A stretch of 29,552 bases of DNA from an uncultured Bacilli bacterium (GCA_934183705.1 CAKPSW010000006.1:1-29552), one strand, 5' to 3'. Numbered from the stretch's first letter, positions 7,563-15,180 are shown. Notes: generated from the sequence alone by a model not told the origin. Numbers and translations are program-made.

Positions 7563-7979
7563 ATGTTATATACTTGGCTTTTAATAGTAGTATTATTAGG
7601 AGTATTAGAAATAATGACAACTAATTTAGTAAGTATTTGGTTTGTCATAAGTGGATTATTAGCAATGGTTATATCTCTTTTTACAGATAATCTCTATATT
7701 CAAATAGGAGTGTTTGTCCTCGTAGGAGTATTACTAATACCTATGAGTAAGAGAATATATAAAAAAATAAATACTAAAAAAGTATGCACCAATTTAGATA
7801 GAGTAATAGGTATGAAAGGCATAGCAACATCTGATATACTAAAAAACACTATTGGAGAAGTAAAAGTAGGTGGTAAACTTTGGTCTTCTTACAGTAGTCA
7901 TGATATCAAAAAAGATGATTATGTAAAAGTACTAGCTATCGATGGTGTAAAACTAAAAGTAGAGAAATGGGAGGATTAA
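7563..7979 (+). CDS. NfeD-like membrane protein
   Basis: The 138-aa protein has two to three N-terminal hydrophobic segments with the NfeD-like LGVLEIMTTNLVSIWFVISGLLAM pattern in parts (L-E-x-x-T at about 16-20). A small OB-fold-like C-terminal domain follows (about 80-138: GMKGIATSDI, GEVKVGGKLWSS, VKVLAIDGVKLKVE). NfeD proteins partner with SPFH/stomatin scaffolds, and the next gene is one, starting 2 nt after this stop. ATG 7563 is preferred because AGGTGG (7552-7557) precedes it at five bases. The GTG at 7554 is part of that ribosome site. Confidence 0.88.
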   Translation: MLYTWLLIVVLLGVLEIMTTNLVSIWFVISGLLAMVISLFTDNLYIQIGVFVLVGVLLIPMSKRIYKKINTKKVCTNLDRVIGMKGIATSDILKNTIGEVKVGGKLWSSYSSHDIKKDDYVKVLAIDGVKLKVEKWED

Positions 7980-7981
7980 TT

Positions 7982-8872
7982 ATGAATGTATTTATTATAA
8001 TATTAATTTTAGTGGTACTATTCGTTATACCAAACGTAATCATCGTACCACAAGCAAAAGACTATGTTATAGAAAGATTAGGTAGTTATTTAACTACATG
8101 GCAAAATGGATTACACTTCAAAATACCCTTTATTGATAGAATATCTAATAAAGTAACCCTAAAAGAAATAGTAAAAGATTTTGCTCCGCAACCAGTTATC
8201 ACCAAAGATAACGTTACTATGCAAATAGATACTGTAGTGTATTTTCAAATTACCGATCCAAAATTATATACTTATGGTATTGAATCACCAATAAGTGCTA
8301 TTGAAAATTTAACAGCTACAACCCTTAGAAATATTATTGGAGAATTAGAACTTGATCAAACGCTAACTTCAAGAGATATTATAAATTCTAAGATGAGAAG
8401 TATTCTAGATGAAGCAACTGATCCATGGGGTATAAAAGTCAATAGAGTTGAAGTAAAAAATATCTTACCGCCAAGAGATATTCAAGAAGCAATGGAAAAA
8501 CAAATGCGTGCAGAAAGAGAAAGAAGAGAAAAAATTCTTCAAGCCGAAGGTGAAAAGAAGTCTAGTATCCTAATTGCTGAAGGTGAAAAAGAATCTGCCA
8601 TATTAAAAGCCGAAGCTCAAAAAGAAGCTCAAATCAAAATGGCTGAAGGAGAAGCTGAAGCTCTACTAAAAATAAAGAAAGCTGAAGCTGACGGTATTAA
8701 ATTATTAAAAGACGCCAAAGCAGACTCTTCAGTATTAGCTCTAAAGAGTTATGAAGCATTAGAAAAATTAGCCTCAGGCCAATCAACTAAAATAATTGTA
8801 CCATCAGAAATGCAAAACCTAGCTACATTTGGTACTGTAATAAATGAAATGATTGATAAGAAAAATAAATAG
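7982..8872 (+). CDS. SPFH/band 7 (stomatin, QmcA-like) membrane scaffold protein
   Basis: The 296-aa protein has one N-terminal membrane helix, an SPFH domain (VPQAKDYVIERLGSYLTTWQNGLHFKIPFID; WGIKVNRVEVKNILPP), and a long Ala/Glu/Lys coiled coil with repeated AEGEKE/AEAQKEA units (about 180-240). A hydrophobic-to-polar tail follows. Such proteins oligomerise in membrane microdomains and support membrane proteases. The preceding gene is its usual NfeD partner. The start is ATG 7982; GGGAGG at 7969-7974 is its ribosome site. The in-frame ATG at 7967 overlaps that site and is not used. A terminator overlaps the stop codon. Confidence 0.93.
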   Translation: MNVFIIILILVVLFVIPNVIIVPQAKDYVIERLGSYLTTWQNGLHFKIPFIDRISNKVTLKEIVKDFAPQPVITKDNVTMQIDTVVYFQITDPKLYTYGIESPISAIENLTATTLRNIIGELELDQTLTSRDIINSKMRSILDEATDPWGIKVNRVEVKNILPPRDIQEAMEKQMRAERERREKILQAEGEKKSSILIAEGEKESAILKAEAQKEAQIKMAEGEAEALLKIKKAEADGIKLLKDAKADSSVLALKSYEALEKLASGQSTKIIVPSEMQNLATFGTVINEMIDKKNK

Positions 8873-8893
8873 GATGCTACTAGCATCCTTTTA
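8871..8893 (+). terminator. terminator after the NfeD/SPFH operon
   Basis: AGGATGC (8871-8877) and GCATCCT (8883-8889) form a stem with loop TACTA, followed by TTT-A-TTTT. The hairpin overlaps the last base pair of the stop codon. Confidence 0.85.
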
Positions 8894-8954
8894 TTTTAAA
8901 AAGGGTAACATAAACTTATTCTTTACTATTAATCATAAATCAATTAAGTAAATA

Positions 8955-8983
8955 TTGACTACTTACATTTTTCTTAGTATAAT
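8955..8983 (+). promoter_or_regulatory. near-consensus SigA promoter
   Basis: TTGACT at 8955-8960, a 17-nt spacer and TATAAT at 8978-8983. The start codon of the 115-aa gene is 24 nt downstream, with AAAGGAGAGG in between. Confidence 0.85.
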
Positions 8984-9007
8984 AATTGGCCAAAGGAGAG
9001 GCGTATT

Positions 9008-9355
9008 ATGAAATTTATTGAGAATGACATTTTATATTATGAAGGAGAGCATGTTGTTAATATTATAGTTAATATGATTGAAAAATATGTTTATGCACCT
9101 AAAGAATCTTATGAAACAGACAATGATTATATAAGATTTTATGACTTAGGAAAAGGAATGGAATTTCAAGTTCCATCAGGATATAGATTAATTAATACTA
9201 TTTATATGAACAAAAATCAATTATTATATACTTTAGTAAATGAAGTTCCTGTTATTGTAGAAGATAGCGTTTTTAGAAATGACGTAGTATTGGGTAAACC
9301 ATATTTGAATGGTGGCATGAAACTTACTAAATATAAAAGAACATCACAAGCATAA
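9008..9355 (+). CDS. uncharacterised 115-aa protein
   Basis: I do not recognise this small soluble protein. It has no signal peptide, membrane helix or Cys, and a mixed alpha/beta look (KFIENDILYYEGEHVVNIIVNMIEKYVY; FYDLGKGMEFQVPSGYRL). It is transcribed alone, from a near-consensus promoter with a strong ribosome site (AAAGGAGAGG), and ends in its own terminator, so it is probably well expressed. It sits just before the sortase-dependent surface-protein operon. A regulatory or nucleic-acid-related role is possible, but nothing in the sequence decides this. Confidence 0.75.
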   Translation: MKFIENDILYYEGEHVVNIIVNMIEKYVYAPKESYETDNDYIRFYDLGKGMEFQVPSGYRLINTIYMNKNQLLYTLVNEVPVIVEDSVFRNDVVLGKPYLNGGMKLTKYKRTSQA

Positions 9356-9375
9356 ATTTATATGATAGCAAGAAA

Positions 9376-9408
9376 AATATTAACACAACATAATGTTAAT
9401 ATTCTTTT
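9376..9408 (+). terminator. terminator after the 115-aa gene
   Basis: AATATTAACA (9376-9385) and TGTTAATATT (9394-9403) are perfect 10-bp complements with an 8-nt loop, followed by C and five T residues. Confidence 0.88.
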
Positions 9409-9511
9409 TCTAATTCTACTATATTATAAGTTTTTTCTTTATATTATACTATAATTTGTAACATATGATTGATTTCTCTAGAACATTTTATTTACAATAT
9501 CAACAAATCAA

Positions 9512-9540
9512 TTGACAAAAAGACAAAAAAGTGCTATCAT
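9512..9540 (+). promoter_or_regulatory. SigA promoter of the surface-protein/sortase operon
   Basis: Consensus TTGACA at 9512-9517, a 17-nt spacer and TATCAT at 9535-9540. The first start codon (9572) follows GGGAGG. A TTG that could be read as a start codon at 9512 is this -35 box. Confidence 0.85.
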
Positions 9541-9571
9541 ATTAACCAATTTCAAAGGGAGGTTTTATATT

Positions 9572-11116
9572 ATGAAATTAAGAAATATTTTATTAACATT
9601 TTTAATAGCATTAATAACATTATTAGGAGTTAATGTTAGTGCAAGTGCTACTGCACCAAAAAACTATACTGTAAGATTCCAAGACTTACATAGATTATCA
9701 GGAGCCAATTACTTCAGCGGAATGAATTTCCACTTTTATTACAAAGTAAATAAAGATGGAAAAGTAATCTATTGTATGCAAAGAACAAGTGATGTCGTAG
9801 ATTCTAGTGAAGTATATACCCTAAGTAAAGAACTAGGACCAGAGTACGCATATGTAATGGAAAACGGTTATCCAAACAAAAGCCTAACTGGTAATAATGA
9901 TGAAGATTATTATATTACAGGTTTAGCCATTTGGTTCTTAATCAATCCAAATGATACTATATTTGAGCATTTTGACTTTACAAACAATACATATCGTGGT
10001 AAATATAGTAAAAACGTTGAAATAATAAATAAATTAGTAGTTGGAGCAGCATCTCATAAATATGCTAATCCAGAAGTAAAACTAAACTTATCAAATAACA
10101 AGTTATCACTAGATAGCTCAAAAGAATACTACATAAGTGATGCTATAACAATAACAGCATCAAATATAAAAGGAAATTATAATCTAAAATTAAATAATGC
10201 ACCAAAAGGAACATTATTAGTGGACAAAAATGGTAATGAATACAAAAGTGGTAATGTAGTATATGTAAAAGTACCAGCAAAAAGTATTAACTCTATGAAT
10301 GTAGATTTCTCATTAGAAGTTAGTGCTACTGGAGTAATAAATAAAGCATATCTATATGTACCAACACACTCTAGATACCAAACTACCACAGCATTATATC
10401 CAGAGAATAAAAACGTAAGTGATTCATTAAAACTAAATATCACTAAAGTATCAAAAGTAGAAATAAGCAAAGTAGATGCCACAACAGGAAATGAATTACC
10501 AGGAGCAAAACTAACTGTAAAAGATGCAAATGGAAACATCGTCGATTCTTGGACATCAACAAATGAAGTTCATGTAATTGAAGGATTAAAACCAGGAGTA
10601 TATACCCTAACTGAAGAGATGGCTCCAGAAGGATATAAACTAAGTACTGAAACAGTAACATTTACCGTAAATAATGATGGTACTGTAGATAAAAAAGTAG
10701 TAATGTATAACGCACCTAAAAAGACTATTCTAATAAGCAAAAGAGACTTTACTACTAAAGAAGAGTTACCAGGAGCAAAACTAGAGCTTAGAAACGAAAA
10801 AGGCGATTTAGTAGAAGCTTGGGTATCAACAAATGAACCACATGCTATCGAAGGACTAGAGCCTGGTAAATATACCCTAACTGAAGTATTAGCTCCAGAA
10901 GGATACGAATTATCTAAAGAAACAGTAACATTTATCGTAAATGCTGATGGCGATGTAGATGGTGATATAATTATGTATAATAAACCAGAAACTATAGAAG
11001 TACCAAGTACTGGATCATTTAAAACAATTACAACATCCATAATAGGAATACTTATTATAGGATTAGGTTCTGCATTAATATACAGAAACTACAAAAAGAA
11101 TAATGAGGAAATATAA
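9572..11116 (+). CDS. LPXTG-like cell-wall surface protein with thioester-type domain and two Cna-B repeats
   Basis: The 514-aa protein has a signal peptide (residues 1-26, ending VSASA). An N-terminal domain resembles thioester adhesin domains, with YCMQ (Cys68) and YYITGLAIW (about 113-121). Two prealbumin-like Cna-B repeats follow, each with the expected isopeptide residues: Lys in SKVD or SKRD, Glu in TE(E/V)xAPEGY, and Asn in MYN. The C terminus has a sorting signal VPSTG (477-481), a hydrophobic helix and a basic tail. It should be secreted and anchored to the wall by the sortase encoded next, whose gene overlaps this one by 14 nt. In thioester domains the second motif is usually YYxTQxAxW; here Gln is replaced by Gly117, so the Cys-Gln bond cannot form in the usual way. 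Confidence 0.9.
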   Translation: MKLRNILLTFLIALITLLGVNVSASATAPKNYTVRFQDLHRLSGANYFSGMNFHFYYKVNKDGKVIYCMQRTSDVVDSSEVYTLSKELGPEYAYVMENGYPNKSLTGNNDEDYYITGLAIWFLINPNDTIFEHFDFTNNTYRGKYSKNVEIINKLVVGAASHKYANPEVKLNLSNNKLSLDSSKEYYISDAITITASNIKGNYNLKLNNAPKGTLLVDKNGNEYKSGNVVYVKVPAKSINSMNVDFSLEVSATGVINKAYLYVPTHSRYQTTTALYPENKNVSDSLKLNITKVSKVEISKVDATTGNELPGAKLTVKDANGNIVDSWTSTNEVHVIEGLKPGVYTLTEEMAPEGYKLSTETVTFTVNNDGTVDKKVVMYNAPKKTILISKRDFTTKEELPGAKLELRNEKGDLVEAWVSTNEPHAIEGLEPGKYTLTEVLAPEGYELSKETVTFIVNADGDVDGDIIMYNKPETIEVPSTGSFKTITTSIIGILIIGLGSALIYRNYKKNNEEI

Positions 11117-11732
11117 TTTAAAATACCAGATTGCAGCGGGAGTAATACTTGTTATAAGTGGTACTCTCGTTTTGCTTTCCGATTATATAAAAGAAAAAAG
11201 GGATGTTGTATTTAGTGAAATGAATCTAGCCCTATCAGGAGTAGTTACAAAAGATACTATTCCTAGTGGGGAAGAAGAAAAAGAAGAAATAAAAGAAATA
11301 AAAGAAGAAGATAATAACTATACATATGAAGAATATCTAGGTATAATAGATATACCTAAAATAGAACTATATAAGGGATTTTATAGCAAAACATCAAATC
11401 TAAATAACGTAAAATTCAATTTATATGTATTACCATCATCTAATTATCCAGATGTAGAAAATGGCAATCTAATTATCGCCGGACATTCAGGAAACTATAA
11501 TAATAGTTACTTCGCTAATCTATATAAATTAGAAAAAGAAGATACTATAACAATTCATTACAATAATAATAAATATATATATCAAATAACAAATATATAT
11601 ACCGAAGAAAAAACAGGTAAAGTAAGAATATTCAGAAACAAAAACAAAACAACATTAACACTAATTACCTGTACTAAAGATGATGACTATCATCAAACAA
11701 TCTATATTGCAGAGCTAATAAATAAAGAATAA
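11103..11732 (+). CDS. sortase (cysteine transpeptidase)
   Basis: The 209-aa protein has an N-terminal membrane anchor (about 8-27), an acidic linker (57-72) and a sortase domain. The expected catalytic His is H128 in IIAGHSG and the Cys is C190 in TLTLITC. It should cleave the VPSTG signal of the protein encoded just upstream and attach it to peptidoglycan. The conserved Arg that normally follows the Cys in a TC...R-hydrophobic strand is not seen: this stretch reads TKDDDYHQTIYIAEL, with Gln198 at the expected place. The start overlaps the surface-protein gene by 14 nt, which implies translational coupling. The sortase class is uncertain. Confidence 0.88.
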   Translation: MRKYNLKYQIAAGVILVISGTLVLLSDYIKEKRDVVFSEMNLALSGVVTKDTIPSGEEEKEEIKEIKEEDNNYTYEEYLGIIDIPKIELYKGFYSKTSNLNNVKFNLYVLPSSNYPDVENGNLIIAGHSGNYNNSYFANLYKLEKEDTITIHYNNNKYIYQITNIYTEEKTGKVRIFRNKNKTTLTLITCTKDDDYHQTIYIAELINKE

Positions 11733-11755
11733 AAATAAAAAAGGGGGTGAGAGAA

Positions 11756-13036
11756 ATGACCTATTTAACAATATTAGAAAAATTAAAAGTATTACTAGAT
11801 ATTCTTTTAGATTATAAATTAATATTAATAAGTACTATAGTACTAATAATACTTACTATCTTATACCTAGTAAAATTATTAAATAAGAAAAAATATACCT
11901 TATCAATAATACTAACATTCATATTAACATTTACTATAAGTATAATAAGTAATTATAAAATACTATCTACTGTATTTGATAACTTTATGACAACATTCAT
12001 AAGAGGAATATATTTTCCATCAATATATGCATATATAATTACTTTATTCGTAGTATTAATAGCCTTTATAATGACTATGTTAAGTACTAAATTACCTAAA
12101 AGATATAAACTAGTAAATATAATAACATTCATAATAAATAATATATTCTTAGCTATAGTATTAAATATCATAGCTAAAAATAAAATAGATGTCTTTTCAA
12201 TAAACTCCCTATATACTAATACAAATTTAGTAGTAGTATTAGAACTAAATATAGGTATGATAATTCTATGGATATTATCTTTAATAGTATTATACCTAAC
12301 AGATGCTATAACATTAAAATTAACTTCTAAGAAAAAGGTAAAACCTATAGATAATATTGCTATAAATACTATAGAAGATAACCATATAAAAGATCCTTCT
12401 CCTCTTATAGTAAAAAGAGAAGAAGTAGAAGAAAAGAAAGTATTACCACTAGAAGTAATAGATAAGAAAAAAGAAGATACAACTACATTTAATGATATAT
12501 TAAATGGAAAATTAGAAGTCATCTATTATGATAATAATATAAATAATAAAGAATACAGTATAACAGATCCACAAAAGACATATGAAAGTAAATATAAACA
12601 AGCCGTATCAAATAATATTACCATTCAAGATATATTAACAACATCTCCTGAGGTAATAACTATTAAACCAAATAAAATAAAAGAAGAAGAAGAAAAAATA
12701 GAAGAAATAACAAAAAATACTAAAGTAAAGAATGCTAAGAATAGATTAAAAGTAAATACTGTATCATTAGATAGCTTATTAGAAGAGGTAAAAGAATTAC
12801 CTAAAGAAGATATTAAAGAAGAAGTAAAAGAAGAAGTAGTAAATAAAGAAATAAAAGATACTACTTATACTATAGAAGATTATAAATTAATAGTAGGTAT
12901 GTTAAAAGATATAAAAAATATTACTAGAAATAGTAATATAACTATAGAAGATGCTATTAATATAAGTTTAATATCTAATCATTCTATAGAAGATTGTTTA
13001 AAATTTAAAGAAATATTAGAAAGCAATTTAAACTAA
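11756..13036 (+). CDS. uncharacterised membrane protein with long charged cytoplasmic tail
   Basis: The 426-aa protein has about six hydrophobic segments in its first 190 residues, then a Lys/Glu-rich low-complexity region (about 195-370). A short, predicted helical C-terminal domain follows (about 370-426: YTIEDYKLIVGMLKDIKNITRN...). I do not recognise the family. ATG 11756 is chosen because AGGGGGTGAG just before it is a near-perfect ribosome site; GTG 11747 lies inside that site. It is the last gene of the operon with the surface protein and sortase, and it is followed by a strong terminator. It may help assembly or regulation of the anchored protein, but this is inferred from position only. 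The tail may be disordered. Confidence 0.7.
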   Translation: MTYLTILEKLKVLLDILLDYKLILISTIVLIILTILYLVKLLNKKKYTLSIILTFILTFTISIISNYKILSTVFDNFMTTFIRGIYFPSIYAYIITLFVVLIAFIMTMLSTKLPKRYKLVNIITFIINNIFLAIVLNIIAKNKIDVFSINSLYTNTNLVVVLELNIGMIILWILSLIVLYLTDAITLKLTSKKKVKPIDNIAINTIEDNHIKDPSPLIVKREEVEEKKVLPLEVIDKKKEDTTTFNDILNGKLEVIYYDNNINNKEYSITDPQKTYESKYKQAVSNNITIQDILTTSPEVITIKPNKIKEEEEKIEEITKNTKVKNAKNRLKVNTVSLDSLLEEVKELPKEDIKEEVKEEVVNKEIKDTTYTIEDYKLIVGMLKDIKNITRNSNITIEDAINISLISNHSIEDCLKFKEILESNLN

Positions 13037-13042
13037 AGTATG

Positions 13043-13071
13043 CCTCTCACACTTCGTTGTGAGAGGTTTTT
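13043..13071 (+). terminator. terminator of the surface-protein/sortase operon
   Basis: CCTCTCACA (13043-13051) and TGTGAGAGG (13058-13066) form a 9-bp stem with a 6-nt loop containing TTCG, followed by five T residues. Confidence 0.92.
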
Positions 13072-13125
13072 AAAAGCCTATATATAGTCTTTTAAAAAAT
13101 TTACTGGGCCAAAGTCTCTAAAATT
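13067..13125 (+). repeat. paired-hairpin repeat, copy A
   Basis: Hairpin 1 is a 10-bp stem (13067-13076 with 13089-13098) with loop CCTATATATAGT. Hairpin 2 is degenerate: outer arms AATTT/AAATT (98-102 with 121-125), an inner GGG/CTC clamp and loop CCAAAGT. The loops match the CC...GT pattern of the other copies at 15001, 26273 and 28979. The first arm reuses the T tract of the preceding terminator. The 13037-13359 gap holds this repeat, a promoter, a short open frame and a second terminator. Confidence 0.6.
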
Positions 13126-13136
13126 AAAATAAATAA

Positions 13137-13165
13137 TTGTCAAATAAATAAAAATATGCTAAAAT
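13137..13165 (+). promoter_or_regulatory. putative promoter for the leader and the 544-aa surface protein
   Basis: TTGTCA at 13137-13142, a 17-nt spacer and TAAAAT at 13160-13165. It lies upstream of the 23-codon open frame and the internal terminator. Confidence 0.55.
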
Positions 13166-13195
13166 TTAGATAGATAGAAAGGTAGGTGCCTTATA

Positions 13196-13267
13196 ATGAA
13201 AAATAATAAAAGAATAGTTAACAATAAGTTAACTAGAGGGGTATTTACTTATTCTATAAGGGTTTAA
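13196..13267 (+). CDS. possible 23-aa leader peptide
   Basis: A short open frame starts at ATG 13196, preceded by AAAGGTAGGTG, a good ribosome site at suitable spacing. It encodes a basic peptide beginning MKNNKRIVNNKLTRG and ending YSIRV. Within it, AGTTAAC and GTTAACT can form a 7-bp hairpin. It lies between a promoter and a terminator-like hairpin that precedes the surface-protein gene, the usual layout of an attenuator leader. No run of identical codons is obvious, so the signal it might sense is unknown. It may instead be a decayed gene start. Confidence 0.4.
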   Translation: MKNNKRIVNNKLTRGVFTYSIRV

Positions 13268-13296
13268 ACTATAAAAGTATATTAAAAAATATAAGG

Positions 13297-13347
13297 AAAA
13301 CTACGGAAAGAGCTAATAGTAATATTAGTGTTTTTTCGTAGTTTTTT
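13297..13347 (+). terminator. terminator-like hairpin (attenuator) upstream of the 544-aa gene
   Basis: AAAACTACG (13297-13305) pairs with CGTAGTTTT (13337-13345), and an inner CTAATA/TATTAG stem (313-318 with 323-328) stacks inside. The 3' arm ends in TTTTTT. The ribosome site GGTGGTGAT follows at once and the start codon is 13 nt after the T tract, so the gene can only be reached from the upstream promoter by read-through. Confidence 0.7.
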
Positions 13348-13359
13348 GGTGGTGATAAT

Positions 13360-14994
13360 ATGAATAAGAAAAAATTATATATGATAGCAGGAATAATACT
13401 ATTAATTATATCAATAGCAGGAAGTGCATATTCTTATTATAGTTTAGTAGTGGTAAATGAAGATAGTGTATATGGTACCGCGAGTGGATCTGCTAGTATG
13501 AATTTAAAGGTAGAGAAGATATCTACTGGTGCTACTGGAAGTTTAATACCAGTAGATAATGATACGACAACTCTTACTAAAGCTGTAGTAGGAGAAGCTA
13601 ACACTAACTTCGATGATAATAAAAGATGTATAGATAAGAATGGATATGCTGCTTGTCAAATATATAAAGTAACATTAACTAATAAGAGTAGTATAGATTT
13701 AGTTGTAAATGGAGGAGTCTCACTAAAGGGAGACGATACTCCAAATATAGAATGTGCTGTTATGTCTGATATAAATACAGTTGCAGATAATACTAGTTGT
13801 AAAGGAACCAAAACATTAGCAAATAACTATACAATAAAAGCAAATGAATCTAAAATATATTATATAATGGTATATGTAAAAAACTTAAACAAAGTACAAA
13901 CAGATATAGGAGAATTTACAGGTACTATCTTCTTTAATGCCGATAATGGTGATAAATTAAAAGCAAACTTTGAACCAAACAAAGAACTTTTAGCAGACTA
14001 TATAACTAACTTATATACTAATGCTAGTAAAACTCCAGTAGAAAATAACAGTATTACATATAACTATGCATCTAGTAAAAATCTAATGAACGATAGATTA
14101 GGTGGGACAACAACTTCACTAGATGGTGGTAATATAAGATATTATGGAGCAAATCCAAATAACTATATATATTTCAATTGTGAAACATATCCAGATACCA
14201 ACTGTGAACTTTGGAGAATAATAGGAGTATTTGATGGTAAAGTAAAAATAATGAGAAATGAAAGTATAGGGCAATATTCATGGGATAGAAAGAAATATAG
14301 TATGAAACTGGGAACTGAATTTTGGGAATTACATGGCAAAAACGAGTGGAACGATGCCGATTTGATGAAATTACTTAATTCTGGGTATGAATCGGAGTCG
14401 GTAGGAGGAAGTCTCTACTATAATAGCGGGTCAGGCACTTGTTATAATTCAAATTCTGGTGCAACATCATGTGATTTTACTAGTACTGGAATAAAGAATA
14501 ATGCAACAAGAAATAAAATAGCCGAAGTAACATGGAATTTAGGAGGATGGCATTGGAACAATAAGAGCACATATTCAAATCAAGTATATGAGTATGAAAG
14601 AGGAACTACTGTATATGAAGAAAGAAGTACAACATGGACAGGAAAAGTAGCACTTGCATATCCATCTGATTATGGATATGCCGTAGATTTTAATAAATGT
14701 TCAGAAAATTTAGGGAAATACTATATTAACTGTTATAATGAAAATTGGGTATATTCTATTTTCACCAACTCGGGTACAAGCAATGGTTGGTTTTTATCAC
14801 CTGTGTCAACTAGCTCTGACTACGTTTGGCCTTTGAGCTCATCTGGCTATGTTGGCGCAAATTCAAATTTTAGTAGTTATTATACTGCATCCCATTTGTA
14901 TAATGTCACTCCAACTCTCTTCCTAAACTCTACTGAAACTATAGTTGAAGGCACCACAGGTACAGAGGATAATCCATATAAACTAAATCCATAA
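13360..14994 (+). CDS. secreted TasA-like N-terminal/lectin-like C-terminal surface protein
   Basis: The 544-aa protein has a signal peptide/anchor (about 6-27, AGSAYSYYS). An N-terminal domain (about 30-205) resembles TasA/camelysin-type fibre proteins (KVTLTNKSSIDLVVN; ANESKIYYIMVYVKN; GTIFFNADNGD). The C-terminal part (about 215-544) has many aromatic and Cys residues. It ends in NGWFLSPVS...VWPLSSSGYVG...NVTPTLFLNS..., which resembles the DUF6273/FGE-like C-type-lectin fold. Codon and base use shifts inside the gene: parts of 14300-14410 and 14750-14935 use TTG, GAG, CTG and GGC far more than neighbours do. It has its own attenuated leader and is flanked by inverted paired-hairpin repeats. 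The role is probably surface adhesion or matrix; this is inferred. Confidence 0.65.
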   Translation: MNKKKLYMIAGIILLIISIAGSAYSYYSLVVVNEDSVYGTASGSASMNLKVEKISTGATGSLIPVDNDTTTLTKAVVGEANTNFDDNKRCIDKNGYAACQIYKVTLTNKSSIDLVVNGGVSLKGDDTPNIECAVMSDINTVADNTSCKGTKTLANNYTIKANESKIYYIMVYVKNLNKVQTDIGEFTGTIFFNADNGDKLKANFEPNKELLADYITNLYTNASKTPVENNSITYNYASSKNLMNDRLGGTTTSLDGGNIRYYGANPNNYIYFNCETYPDTNCELWRIIGVFDGKVKIMRNESIGQYSWDRKKYSMKLGTEFWELHGKNEWNDADLMKLLNSGYESESVGGSLYYNSGSGTCYNSNSGATSCDFTSTGIKNNATRNKIAEVTWNLGGWHWNNKSTYSNQVYEYERGTTVYEERSTTWTGKVALAYPSDYGYAVDFNKCSENLGKYYINCYNENWVYSIFTNSGTSNGWFLSPVSTSSDYVWPLSSSGYVGANSNFSSYYTASHLYNVTPTLFLNSTETIVEGTTGTEDNPYKLNP

Positions 14995-15000
14995 GATATT

Positions 15001-15057
15001 TAAATCATAGACCTTAGGCTATGATTTACCTCTTAAGACTATAATAGGCTTAAGAGG
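15001..15057 (-). repeat. paired-hairpin repeat, copy B (inverted relative to A, C, D)
   Basis: Two perfect hairpins abut with no gap. TAAATCATAG/CTATGATTTA (15001-15010 with 15019-15028) has loop ACCTTAGG. CCTCTTAAG/CTTAAGAGG (15029-15037 with 15049-15057) has loop ACTATAATAGG. Read on the minus strand the loops are CCTAAGGT and CCTATTATAGT, matching the plus-strand loops of the other copies. Confidence 0.75.
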
Positions 15058-15059
15058 AT

Positions 15060-15088
15060 AAAAGAAGATATAACTATTCTTCTTTTTT
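15060..15088 (+). terminator. terminator after the 544-aa surface protein
   Basis: AAAAGAAGA (15060-15068) pairs with TCTTCTTTT (15078-15086) around a 9-nt loop, with further T residues. It follows copy B of the hairpin repeat. Confidence 0.75.
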
Positions 15089-15121
15089 CTTTAATAAATG
15101 TAAATAAAAATGACAAGTATC

Positions 15122-15150
15122 TTGATTGAAACTAGTATTTATAGTATAAT
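15122..15150 (+). promoter_or_regulatory. promoter of parE
   Basis: TTGATT at 15122-15127, a 17-nt spacer and TATAAT at 15145-15150, 30 nt before the parE start. Confidence 0.7.
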
Positions 15151-15180
15151 TAGTATGAATTAAGTAGAAAGAGTGATAGT

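Noticed and set aside
9512..9571. Longer N terminus of the LPXTG-like protein from TTG 9512
   Set aside because: The TTG is the -35 hexamer of a consensus promoter, and the ATG at 9572 has GGGAGG before it and starts a proper signal peptide.
10177..11040. Minus-strand open frames within the surface-protein gene
   Set aside because: They are antisense shadows of a repetitive coding sequence, without ribosome sites, promoters or recognisable domains.
14750..14940. Confirmed diversity-generating retroelement target
   Set aside because: No template repeat, accessory gene or reverse transcriptase is in the window; kept only as a hypothesis.
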